From Deltaproteobacteria bacterium (GTDB lineage: Bacteria > Desulfobacterota > SM23-61): a stretch of 8,330 bases of DNA. Both the position numbers and the translations under genes were made by a program. This document shows, piece after piece, positions 1 to 6,974 of the stretch. How positions within the stretch are numbered: the stretch's first letter is position 1; each line of letters starts with the position of its first letter. The stretch covers positions 1-8,330 of the forward strand of contig JACRCA010000282.1 in NCBI GenBank assembly GCA_016234425.1, read 5' to 3'. The notes beneath the pieces were generated by a model that was not told where the DNA came from, ran no database searches, and was given only the letters and a program-made list of their open reading frames with translations.

Positions 1-1019
1 CTTATGATTCTTCCGGAGCTTTCAACTCCTTCAAGGTTAAACCTTGCAAACTCATAAATATGCGTTTCCCTGAAGCCGCACATTGTTTGTATTAGCCTCT
101 GCAGTTCATTTCTCAGCTCAAATTCCTTGCTCCTCAGCCTGTGGGTTACTCCCTCAATTCCGTCCATAACTGCATTCTCGAAATCATAAGTCGGCCAGAC
201 CCTGTATTTTCTTTTTTGCCTTGGATGAAAATCATCAATTATCCTGAATATTACAGGATCCCTTAATGTTGTGTTCGGGCTCTGCATGTGCCCCTTAAGC
301 CTCAGGACATATTTCCCGGCTTTTGCCCTGAACATCTCTTTCCATAATTCAAGATTTTTTTCAGGCTGATTGTACCTATGCTCGCACTCTAATTCATTTT
401 TCCTGTTTTCCTTAATTGTTTCGTGCTTGCATGAGCAGATATAAGCGTGGTGCTCTTTTATCAGTTTTTCAGCATAATTGTAAAGCTCCTGCATATGGTC
501 CGATGCGTAATCAATCTTGTCAGGCTTGATGCCAAGCCATTCATAGTTGTCCAAATGGATTCTATAAAATTCGTGCTCTGCAAGCTCGGGGTTTGTGTCT
601 TCAAATCTCAAAATAAATATTCCACTGTGCCTTTTTGCAAGCTCGTAATTCGCAATTATCGCCTTTGCATGGCCTATGTGCGGGTATTTGCTCGGCTCTG
701 GCGGAAAGGCTGTAACAACTTTCTGTCCTTCTCTTATTCCAAGAAATTCAAAAATATCTTTTTCTTTTGGCTTTTCTTTCTTTTCAAGAAGCTCAGGAGC
801 CAGTTCATTTAACTCCTTTTCCTGTTTTTCCAATGGCAGATTATTTATTTCATTGACTATTTTTGCAGCAACCTCCTTAATCATTTGCGCATCCTTGCGA
901 AGCTCAGAATATTTTCCAAGAACATGCCCTATCACAGAACCTGCATTCGCCTTTCCATCATGCTCTAATGCATTCTGCAATGAAACCCGTTTAACAATTT
1001 TTTCAATCTGGCATTGAAA
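1..1019 (-). CDS. gltX: Glutamyl-tRNA synthetase, archaeal type, partial (C-terminus beyond window, N-terminus disrupted)
   Basis: The enzyme charges tRNA-Glu (in archaea often also tRNA-Gln) with glutamate in the cytoplasm. The minus frame is open for 339 codons up to the window edge. Seen in order: an N-terminal helical region with LQNALEHDGKANAGSVIG, typical of archaeal GluRS; class I signature PHIGHAK in FPPEPSKYPHIGHAKA (encoded near 661-720); LRFEDTNP; a possible zinc-binding CxC...CxH pair (CSCKHE, then ECEHR); and VWPTYDF. The KMSKS-like loop lies outside the window. A stop (TGA, 1022-1020) sits just upstream in frame and no ATG/GTG precedes the conserved N-terminus, so the gene has lost its start here. 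A one-base indel near 1006-1010 would connect it to an ATG at 1027-1025 (M-L-D-F-N-A). Twenty of 22 Arg codons are AGA/AGG, unlike the downstream bacterial genes. Family certain; the host is an archaeon (perhaps DPANN) by inference. Confidence 0.9.
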
Positions 1020-1079
1020 TCAAGCATTGCTTTAGATTCCCGGTGACGAATTGCCCGTTCTTGTGGTTCCTGTGAATAC
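1020..1079. other. Junction between archaeal-type and bacterial-type sequence
   Basis: This 60-nt stretch separates the stop of the receiver-kinase gene (TAG, 1082-1080) from the disrupted GluRS start. Codon usage and base composition change across it. I see no terminator hairpin after the kinase, no clear ribosome-binding site for GluRS, and no inverted or direct repeat that would mark an insertion element. The exact breakpoint cannot be fixed by eye. An assembly join is the simplest reading. Confidence 0.5.
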
Positions 1080-2585
1080 CTATGGCCTTGTACCAACTAA
1101 TTTAGCTGCCTTCTGCAAGGCCTTCAGGAGCTCCTCCGCGCTCTGATATCTGGCATCAGGGTCTCTGTCTATGCAGCGAAAGACTATTTCTTCCAGTTCA
1201 ATCGGTATGTTCTTTTTGAGGAAAGGTTCCCGTGAGGCCGTGCCTCGAATGTGCTGGTTGAGAATTTCGTAAAATGAATCTCCGTCAAAGGGAATCTCGC
1301 CGGTGAGGGCTTCATACATTGATACGCCCAGGGAGTAAATATCACTTCTCTGGTCCAACTCTTTGCCGATACACTGCTCGGGGCTCATATAAGACGGCGA
1401 GCCTACTACCTCGCCGGTACAAGTAAGGCGAATGAGATTCTCCAGTCCGCCGACGTTTTTACAAAGCCCAAAGTCTACCAGTTTGATCATGCCGTCTTTG
1501 CAGAGCAATAAATTGCCGGGTTTGACGTCTCGGTGAATCATGCCCTGGCTGTGCACGGCCATGAGGGCTTCACAGGCCTGGCTGAATATGTCCAGGCACT
1601 GCTCTATTTTGAGGTTGCCGCTACGCCTGATGATTTTATCGAGGCTCTCACCGTCGCAAAAATCCATGACCATGAAGGGTTCACCGCTGTTCATCACTCC
1701 GAAGTCGAAGACTGCTACCAGGTTCGGATGGCTGAAACGACAGAGCGCACTGGCTTCCTTGCGAAAGCGGGCCACAATGGATTGGTCTTTAGCCTGCTCA
1801 GGATGGAGGACCTTTATGGCGACCAGGCGGTTCATGTAGATGTGTCGTCCTTTGTAGACCATGCCCATGCCGCCCCTACCCAGTACTTTTTCAATCTGGT
1901 AGCGGTCGCCTATCAAAGTGGCCATGCTACCGCTGGCTCGCTTTTCCACAAGCTGTTCCGGGGTCAATTCCTGGTCGGTTCCAGGCTTCTTACCATCTAT
2001 GTCTGCGGCAGGGATATTTAGCGCAGGGGTCTGGGAAGGTGAAGTGGCGGCTTCTCCGCCCAGGCGCATCTGCACATTTTGGTGCTGCGGCATGGGGGGT
2101 AAGTTGGGCTCGGTTATGGGAGAAGTGTCCCTGGGGTCTTTTCTCTGGCAGAGTGGGGCGGCATCTTCAGGCAGCTTCAGCTTCAACTCCGGATCGATCC
2201 AGAAGGCTCCGCCAAGGACAGCCATAATCACTTCGTGCAGCCGCTCTCCTGAAATTTTCTTGAGGCAATATCCGTCTACTCCGGCATCGATGGCATTGAG
2301 AATGATGTTTTCATCTTCGGCACAGGTAAGGGCAATAATTTTTGTATGGGGCAGGGCCTCCTTTATTTTGCGTGAAGCGGTTATACCGTCCACCTTCGGT
2401 AGTCCCAGGTCCATGAGGATGACCTGAGGGTGTCTGGCCAGGCTCTGCAAAATAGCAGTTATGCCGTCGGCGCATTCGGAAACCAGGCGCAGATCGGGGA
2501 AGGTGTTAAGGGCGAACTTCAGGCCAAGTCGGGTGACAGCCTCATCTTCGGCAATGAGCACGGATATAGTGTCTGTTGAAGACAT
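1080..2585 (-). CDS. Response-regulator receiver domain fused to Ser/Thr protein kinase
   Basis: A soluble signalling protein of 501 aa. Residues ~7-135 form a NarL/FixJ-type receiver: acidic pocket AEDE (13-15), phospho-acceptor D59 in MDLGLP, T87 and conserved K109. A Pro/Gln-rich linker (~140-220) follows. A complete Hanks kinase spans ~228-495: glycine loop GRGGMGMVYKG, VAIK lysine 258, helix-C E277, HRDVKPGN with catalytic D353, DFG D371, SPE (for APE) E403, DxxSLG D415 and the late Arg in DARYQSAEEL. All catalytic residues are present, so it should be active. There is no HTH output domain and no membrane segment. ATG 2585 is preferred because GGGAAGG lies 4 nt upstream and the receiver fold begins right after; a GTG at 2618 in frame would add 11 residues. 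The substrate and the partner histidine kinase are unknown and not in the window. Confidence 0.9.
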   Translation of the reverse strand: MSSTDTISVLIAEDEAVTRLGLKFALNTFPDLRLVSECADGITAILQSLARHPQVILMDLGLPKVDGITASRKIKEALPHTKIIALTCAEDENIILNAIDAGVDGYCLKKISGERLHEVIMAVLGGAFWIDPELKLKLPEDAAPLCQRKDPRDTSPITEPNLPPMPQHQNVQMRLGGEAATSPSQTPALNIPAADIDGKKPGTDQELTPEQLVEKRASGSMATLIGDRYQIEKVLGRGGMGMVYKGRHIYMNRLVAIKVLHPEQAKDQSIVARFRKEASALCRFSHPNLVAVFDFGVMNSGEPFMVMDFCDGESLDKIIRRSGNLKIEQCLDIFSQACEALMAVHSQGMIHRDVKPGNLLLCKDGMIKLVDFGLCKNVGGLENLIRLTCTGEVVGSPSYMSPEQCIGKELDQRSDIYSLGVSMYEALTGEIPFDGDSFYEILNQHIRGTASREPFLKKNIPIELEEIVFRCIDRDPDARYQSAEELLKALQKAAKLVGTRP

Positions 2586-2800
2586 AGTACCTTCCCGAGT
2601 CGGCCTGTGGGCATCCACCAGCCGTTAACCTGCCAATTGCTCTGTGCCTGTTCCGTGCCGTCCCATTTTCCGATATGGAGGGACTGAATCGATCCGTCTA
2701 TTTCATTCTGACAGCTACACCGCTTGAGGAACAGGTGTTTTAGTGCTTACACACTCTTTTAATCTAATGAATGAGGTCCGGTGCAGTCTGTAAAGATGTT
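2586..2800. other. Intergenic region upstream of receiver-kinase gene
   Basis: This holds 215 nt between the stop of the polytopic membrane protein and the receiver-kinase ATG. It probably carries the kinase promoter, since the gap is far longer than those in the neighbouring cluster. On the minus strand I see a weak TTTACA-like element close to the left gene's stop and a short ACACC...GGTGT inverted repeat, but no convincing -35/-10 pair and no strong terminator. Confidence 0.35.
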
Positions 2801-3934
2801 TCAGACCAGGAGTTGCCTTACTCTTTCGTCACGTATACGCCAGATGAAGGAGTCTGCCAGGTAGTGATGGCAATTAAAGACCGAATAAACCACGCAAAGG
2901 GCCAGGGTGAAGGAGATACCAAAATAGGCTATGCCCTTGGGCAGAAGGAAGGTGATGAAGAGCCCCACCAGCAGGATGGAGGCATAGTAAAGGAGGGAAG
3001 GGCGGGAGAAGAATACCTCCTTCAGACCGGGGGGGGCAGCCGTGGGAGAGGACTGGGCCCGCTTGAGAGCCAGTTCGCGCAAATAGTAAGAATAGGTGAT
3101 TGCCAGATATTGGCTGGCATGATAGAAAATGACGCCGATCAGGTAATTGAAATTATCTCTGGCGATGAAGGTGAGGGTGATAACACTGACAATGCTCAGT
3201 ATCGCCGGTAGTGGCAACATTCGACGCTCGCTATAAAATCGATAGGCAAAGGTCAGCACAAAAACAATCATCATCAAGACCAGGGCAAACTGGCTGAAGA
3301 TCAGGAAACCTATGGGCAAGGGGCCCCAGAAGGGTATATCGAGCCCCATGAAGTTGAGAGAGCCGTATTCTTTGTAGGTGCAGGCTCTGGTCCAGACAAA
3401 GAGAATCTGAGCCCGCAGAAGATTTTGCACTACCAGTCTTTCAAAAGGCTCAAGATTGAACCTTCGTTTCATGGAGTAAATCATCACCACTCCGTAAGTC
3501 TGTGCCGTGTAGTGCTGTACTCCCCAGAGCAGCGTGATTTTTGTGAATATGGCCGCCCAGCCCTGATTGAACAGGCAGGGCAGACCCAGGGCAATAAAGA
3601 TAACCGCCGCCAGGGTTACCAGCCGGCGGGTCTTAGCGGGGGTGGTGGCGGATGTATAAACCCTGGCCAGAGTAGCCGGACCGTGCACATCGGAGATGAG
3701 CAGGCTGCCGCAGAAAAGTATGGCGCCATAGACCATGGAGGTGGGATCGTTTTTAGATGCTGTCCCCAGGGCTGATAGACCCCAGAGAATCCAGAGCATG
3801 CCGCCGGCCACAAAAAGATAGTCGAGAAGCGGATTTAAGATCCATGGTGAAGGGCCTGGAAGGCAGGCCTCGGTGGCTTCCCCTTCTATGATCTGGGAAG
3901 TGTTGTTTCCGGAAGAAGAGGCGATGTCCTGCAA
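2801..3934 (-). CDS. Polytopic membrane protein with conserved-looking histidine motifs, function unknown
   Basis: A 377-aa hydrophobic protein of about 8-10 membrane segments (roughly 36-56, 68-84, 105-123, 130-152, 166-182, 205-231, 242-259, 262-284, 314-331 and 335-353), preceded by a polar 30-residue N-terminus. Histidines sit in or beside membrane segments in four motifs: SDVHGPATLARVY (H84), WGVQHYTAQTYG (H141), FYHASQYL (H272) and NCHHYLADSFIWRIR (H356-H357). Such spacing recalls membrane enzymes that bind metal through histidines, but I cannot place it in a named family, so this is only a possibility. The start is a TTG at 3934 with GGGAG 10 nt upstream; no ATG or GTG is available earlier in frame before a stop. 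It is the last gene of the HTTM cluster, 48 nt after the TPR-like gene, and may also have its own promoter (3974-3982). Confidence 0.8.
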   Translation of the reverse strand: MQDIASSSGNNTSQIIEGEATEACLPGPSPWILNPLLDYLFVAGGMLWILWGLSALGTASKNDPTSMVYGAILFCGSLLISDVHGPATLARVYTSATTPAKTRRLVTLAAVIFIALGLPCLFNQGWAAIFTKITLLWGVQHYTAQTYGVVMIYSMKRRFNLEPFERLVVQNLLRAQILFVWTRACTYKEYGSLNFMGLDIPFWGPLPIGFLIFSQFALVLMMIVFVLTFAYRFYSERRMLPLPAILSIVSVITLTFIARDNFNYLIGVIFYHASQYLAITYSYYLRELALKRAQSSPTAAPPGLKEVFFSRPSLLYYASILLVGLFITFLLPKGIAYFGISFTLALCVVYSVFNCHHYLADSFIWRIRDERVRQLLV

Positions 3935-3944
3935 GGAATGAACT

Positions 3945-3949
3945 CTCCC
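3945..3949 (-). promoter_or_regulatory. Ribosome-binding site for TTG start at 3934
   Basis: GGGAG on the minus strand, followed by 10 nt and then TTG. It supports TTG as the initiation codon of the polytopic membrane protein. Confidence 0.5.
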
Positions 3950-3973
3950 AATCTCTCAGCCTGAGCCTCTTGC

Positions 3974-3982
3974 ATTATAGCA
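3974..3982 (-). promoter_or_regulatory. Candidate internal promoter (extended -10, TGCTATAAT)
   Basis: A perfect extended -10 element, TG-C-TATAAT, begins directly at the stop codon of the TPR-like gene. It would start transcription near 3967, about 33 nt ahead of the TTG at 3934, with the Shine-Dalgarno between. No -35 match is seen, which extended -10 promoters tolerate. It could allow the polytopic membrane protein to be expressed apart from the rest of the cluster. Sequence match only. Confidence 0.35.
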
Positions 3983-4726
3983 TCAGGGTTCGCGGCAGAG
4001 TCGGTTCATGGATTTGTCGAGACCCTCAGCCAGTTTTCGATAAGATTCCGCCTCCAGGGCTCGATCCTGGTCTCTTACCACCAGATAGAGGTTCCAGTAA
4101 GCCGTGGCGGCGCGACTGCTCTTACTGAGACCGGCTTTTTCCAGAAGGGTGAGCCCTTGCTTCAGATAGTTCTCGGCCTGGGCAAAGTCCTTATGGCGCT
4201 TTTCCTTTTCTTCGAAGCCTGTGCCGCGCATGTAGTAAACCATGGCCAGGTTGTTCAGGTCTCGCACTACCCGCAGATCATCGGCAGGCAGATACTTCAC
4301 GTCATGGTCATAGACGCTCTTGTAGCATATGAGAGCCGCTTCCATCTGGTTGGCATCGCGGTGCACGTCGGCCAGTTGCCGGCAGGCATTGGCCCATTTC
4401 TCGTTGTAGGCATTGGCCTTCAGACCCCAGGTGGCGGCCATTTGCATGGTATATAGTTGCACTGCTTCTGGAAACTCCTGCTTGGCCCAGAGGGCCATGG
4501 CCAGTTCGCTTCTGGCGTTCAATAAATCATCGGGATTGGCTCCTGGATTGGCAAGCAGCCTGTTGTAACGCACCCTCGCCAGTTCCAGATTTTGCTCGAT
4601 CTGGGTGTCGTAGTGATTGAGCTTTTCGTTCTCCACGGCCGCCTGCCGGACCGGGAAGGTGCCACCAATGACAATGGCAAAGACGAAGACAATCAGCAAA
4701 GCTTTAACAATGAAGATCTTTCTCAA
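3983..4726 (-). CDS. Membrane-anchored TPR-like protein
   Basis: A 247-aa protein with one N-terminal hydrophobic segment (~5-22, IFIVKALLIVFVFAIVIGG) that acts as signal anchor or uncleaved signal. An alpha-helical rest follows, with TPR-like pairs: ANPDDLLNARSELAMALWAKQEFPEAVQLY, QLADVHRDANQMEAALICYKSV, DLNNLAMVYYMRG...FAQAENYLKQGLTLLEKAG and a last ATAYWNLYLVVRDQDRALEAESYRKL. Such repeats bind other proteins, so an assembly or scaffold role outside the cytoplasmic membrane is likely. The start is TTG at 4726-4724: GAAGGAG sits 7 nt upstream, and TTGA overlaps the TGA stop of the HTTM gene. A longer frame opening at 4789 would begin inside the HTTM gene and add charged residues before the hydrophobic segment, so I reject it. 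Partner proteins are not evident beyond its cluster neighbours. Confidence 0.85.
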   Translation of the reverse strand: MRKIFIVKALLIVFVFAIVIGGTFPVRQAAVENEKLNHYDTQIEQNLELARVRYNRLLANPGANPDDLLNARSELAMALWAKQEFPEAVQLYTMQMAATWGLKANAYNEKWANACRQLADVHRDANQMEAALICYKSVYDHDVKYLPADDLRVVRDLNNLAMVYYMRGTGFEEKEKRHKDFAQAENYLKQGLTLLEKAGLSKSSRAATAYWNLYLVVRDQDRALEAESYRKLAEGLDKSMNRLCREP

Positions 4727-6102
4727 GACGCCGCTCCTTCGCTGACCATAGGCTTTGCCGGTTTCACGCTTGCACCAAACCAGAAGCATGCATTTTTCTC
4801 AAAGAGAATGTAGATGCCCTGAATGAGAAATTCCAATACCGGAATATAGGCAAGCACACCGACGATAAATAAGAGCGGGGTACAGATGGCTGCTCTGCGG
4901 AAAGCCTTGAAATTGGAGAGCCATGAGGGCGCATTGCCTGTTTTCTTCCCTTCCACGTATACCTGCCCTTCCAGCTTCAGGTTTGCCATGTTTTCTTCTA
5001 CATAGGATTTGTTTTCTTCGTTCGTGCTATCCAGCAGCAGCAAGCGCCCAAAAATGTCCAGACGGTGCAAGAAACCTGCGTATTTGACGCAGGTTAAATT
5101 GGCGCCGTCGAAAGCCAGAATCAGTGGTTCACCAAAATTGCGGCGCACCATGGCCTTTATTTTCTCCGCCAGACGGGTGAAGTCTTCGGGATAGACAAAG
5201 AGCAGATAGGTGAACATGAAGTTCCACTCGAACATCGGCAAGTTCATGAAATACTCGATACCCAGGTGCAACAGCACACCGGTGAGGATCACCCAGTAAC
5301 GTGCGGGGCGCCACCAGATAAGGTTCCAGATGATAAATTCGATGACCAGGGTGCCCCAGGTGGAAAGCTGATAAAACCAGAGCTGGTCGAGAAAATGAGG
5401 CATGGGAAAACGTATGACGTCGTCATAGCGTACAGCGTAGTAAACTGCGGTGCCGTCATTCCAGTGCGCACCTTCTATTTTGCAGAGCCAGGTATGAAAG
5501 TAGGCGATCATCAACTGCAATTGCAAAAGCCGCTGGGCCCAGGGAGCCGTATAGACAGGATGGAAGCCGGTCACCCGCCAGTCTTGTTTGAGAGTCTTGA
5601 AGAGCCGATCGAGGGAGAGGGCATCGCCGGCGCTGCTGAAGGCGATACACATGGCGGCAATGCGCATGTAATTGTCGCCGGCGTTCTGGTTCAGCTCGAA
5701 GTGATGGCCGAAAGACATGAGCAGCAAGAAGACAAGCCAACTACTGAGCCTTGTGAACAGACCCAAGGTCATACAGACCGTGGCCGCCGTCAGCACATAG
5801 AAGGTGCCGTAAATGTAGGGATTTTCATTGGGCATCATCAAGAGCACATCGAACATATGGTCCGAGTGCCAGTAGCCCGCAATCATGTCTTGAATGGGGA
5901 TGAGATTATGCTTGGAATAGTAAATGTCGAAGTCCGGCCAGAGGTGCACCAGCAAATTTTCTAAAAGCACAAGACCAAAGAGGATGCGAAAAATGGCCAT
6001 GGGCAAAGGAGTTTGCGGCTTAAACCAGAACTGGTCCCACTTGTCGATCCAGCGTGGTCTCCTATGAGCTTTTGTTTCACTTGCGCTTGCGGCTGCTTGC
6101 AT
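4723..6102 (-). CDS. HTTM domain membrane protein with C-terminal DUF393-like domain
   Basis: A 459-aa membrane protein. Residues ~28-305 match the HTTM (horizontally transferred transmembrane) domain, the membrane domain shared with vitamin K-dependent gamma-carboxylase: PMAIFRILFGLVLL near the N-terminus, GLFTRLSSWLVFL, the signature region HHFELNQNAGDNYMR (133-147), LQLMIAYFHTWLCKIEG, and a late IEYFMNLPMFEWNFMF segment. Residues ~326-436 resemble DUF393 (YuxK-like thiol-disulfide family): FDGANLTCVKYAGFLHRLD aligns with the usual [YF]DGxCxxC, but the first cysteine is Asn (335) and only C338 remains, so normal redox chemistry is doubtful. The ATG at 6102 has AGGA about 11 nt upstream. It follows the one-pass protein by 21 nt and overlaps the TPR-like gene by 4 nt, so these are co-transcribed. 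The reaction is unknown; bacterial HTTM proteins are largely uncharacterised. Confidence 0.85.
   Translation of the reverse strand: MQAAASASETKAHRRPRWIDKWDQFWFKPQTPLPMAIFRILFGLVLLENLLVHLWPDFDIYYSKHNLIPIQDMIAGYWHSDHMFDVLLMMPNENPYIYGTFYVLTAATVCMTLGLFTRLSSWLVFLLLMSFGHHFELNQNAGDNYMRIAAMCIAFSSAGDALSLDRLFKTLKQDWRVTGFHPVYTAPWAQRLLQLQLMIAYFHTWLCKIEGAHWNDGTAVYYAVRYDDVIRFPMPHFLDQLWFYQLSTWGTLVIEFIIWNLIWWRPARYWVILTGVLLHLGIEYFMNLPMFEWNFMFTYLLFVYPEDFTRLAEKIKAMVRRNFGEPLILAFDGANLTCVKYAGFLHRLDIFGRLLLLDSTNEENKSYVEENMANLKLEGQVYVEGKKTGNAPSWLSNFKAFRRAAICTPLLFIVGVLAYIPVLEFLIQGIYILFEKNACFWFGASVKPAKPMVSEGAAS
4734..4740 (-). promoter_or_regulatory. Strong ribosome-binding site deciding the TTG start at 4726
   Basis: GAAGGAG on the minus strand lies 7 nt before TTG 4726-4724, inside the last codons of the HTTM gene. 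With the four-base TTGA stop/start overlap it indicates translational coupling of the two genes. Confidence 0.7.
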
Positions 6103-6123
6103 TAGCTGTAATTTCCTGGTTCT

Positions 6124-6774
6124 TTACTTACCTAGTTTTTGGATATCCAAGAGAAAATCTTGCGGTTTTACTTTGTAGGTGATGAGGATGTTCTTTTCCG
6201 TATGCTCCGGCAATTGATCTCTGTAGGACCAGTGTTTTGGATCAGGGGGAGGCATAGCATGGGAGTTAACTATTAGTGTCACCGTATCTGGTGGATTGCT
6301 TGGGTCATAGTTGGCTCTGGCCAGATAGCGGGCGATGCTTGGCCAGAAGGCTTCACCCTGGGGCCAGGCCATATTGTCTATGAAGAGTTTACGTAGTTTC
6401 TCCCGCTTGAACTTGGTTAAAAGGTCCATCTTCTGCGCCCGGGGAAACTCGTAGATTTTGACTGTGCCGTCCTGGAAGCGAATCAAGGCGTTGCAGTGCA
6501 CATTGACCTCGCGCACATCCGGTGAAAACAAGCTCCAGCACTGCACCCAGCCGGTGGAGCACATGACTGGCCAGGTATATTGAGTGATCCACCACTTGTT
6601 GGGCGCTGCTTTGTCGGGTATCAACCAGACTCCCACCACCACAAAAAACGTAGCCAGGAAGAGGCTGATAACAGTGCGCTCTCCTTCGGAAGTTGAGCGT
6701 ACCTTTGGCCCCGGGGCAGATCTCGTGCTATCGAGGGGCAGTATCTTCGACATCTCTTTGGCTCTTTCTTCCAT
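6124..6774 (-). CDS. One-pass membrane protein, first gene of HTTM cluster (paralogue of 6975-7598)
   Basis: 216 aa, or 209 if the ATG at 6753 (MSKILPLD) is used; neither start has a decisive Shine-Dalgarno. A polar N-terminus (~1-33) is followed by one membrane segment (~34-52, VISLFLATFFVVVGVWLI) and an extracytoplasmic domain. Motifs: WSLFSPDVR (80-88), DGTVKIYEFPR (102-112), FWPSIARYLARANYD (143-157), NPPDT, WSYRDQLP (182-189), and YKVKPQD near the C-terminus. The same motifs occur in order in the gene at 6975-7598. The 'W-x-LF-x-P' segment right after the membrane helix resembles small proteins (DUF5819-like) encoded beside HTTM genes elsewhere; that link is from memory of the family and not proved here. 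It sits 21 nt before the HTTM gene, so it is probably its functional partner. Confidence 0.8.
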   Translation of the reverse strand: MEERAKEMSKILPLDSTRSAPGPKVRSTSEGERTVISLFLATFFVVVGVWLIPDKAAPNKWWITQYTWPVMCSTGWVQCWSLFSPDVREVNVHCNALIRFQDGTVKIYEFPRAQKMDLLTKFKREKLRKLFIDNMAWPQGEAFWPSIARYLARANYDPSNPPDTVTLIVNSHAMPPPDPKHWSYRDQLPEHTEKNILITYKVKPQDFLLDIQKLGK

Positions 6775-6861
6775 CTTCTTGAGAAACGCTATGCCCCGGT
6801 TGTATTATGGGGGCGTCAAAGGCCTTGATCTTACCTCAATTTCCTACCCAGATTCAGCAAG

Positions 6862-6867
6862 ATTATA
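6862..6867 (-). promoter_or_regulatory. Candidate -10 (TATAAT) for the HTTM cluster
   Basis: A perfect TATAAT on the minus strand in the divergent intergenic region, about 90 nt upstream of the first cluster gene. The hexamer 17 nt upstream (GCAACA at 6890-6885) matches the -35 consensus in only three positions. Weak, based on sequence match alone. Confidence 0.3.
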
Positions 6868-6904
6868 TTGCTTCGAAACCGTGGTGTTGCCTTTAGTAAT
6901 CAAG

Positions 6905-6933
6905 TTTAGAATAGGCTTTGAAACTGGTATATT
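6905..6933 (+). promoter_or_regulatory. Candidate promoter for the divergent paralogue
   Basis: TTTAGA (6905-6910), a 17-nt spacer and TATATT (6928-6933), placed about 40 nt before the ATG at 6975. The spacing is ideal, but the -35 match is partial (3 of 6). Confidence 0.3.
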
Positions 6934-6974
6934 CTGCGAAACCGGTTGCCGTCATAGAGCTGAGCGAACCAACA

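Noticed and set aside
447..1017. Two plus-strand open frames opposite the GluRS gene
   Set aside because: They are antisense to a frame with clear aminoacyl-tRNA synthetase motifs; their translations have no domain features.
960..1095. 41-codon TTG-initiated minus frame bridging the kinase end and the GluRS start
   Set aside because: It exists only because two unrelated sequences meet; no domain and no ribosome site, and it ends shortly inside the GluRS region.
1533..2427. Plus-strand open frames (162, 99 and 169 codons) opposite the receiver-kinase gene
   Set aside because: They are shadows of an intact kinase with every catalytic motif; no ribosome-binding site or recognisable domain.
2771..3211. 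Plus-strand 146-codon frame over the end of the polytopic membrane protein
   Set aside because: Gly/Glu-rich shadow of hydrophobic codons on the opposite strand; no start signal.
5266..5964. Plus-strand 232-codon frame antisense to the HTTM gene
   Set aside because: Long but antisense to a well-supported membrane domain; the His/Glu/Gln-rich product is typical of reversed hydrophobic codons.
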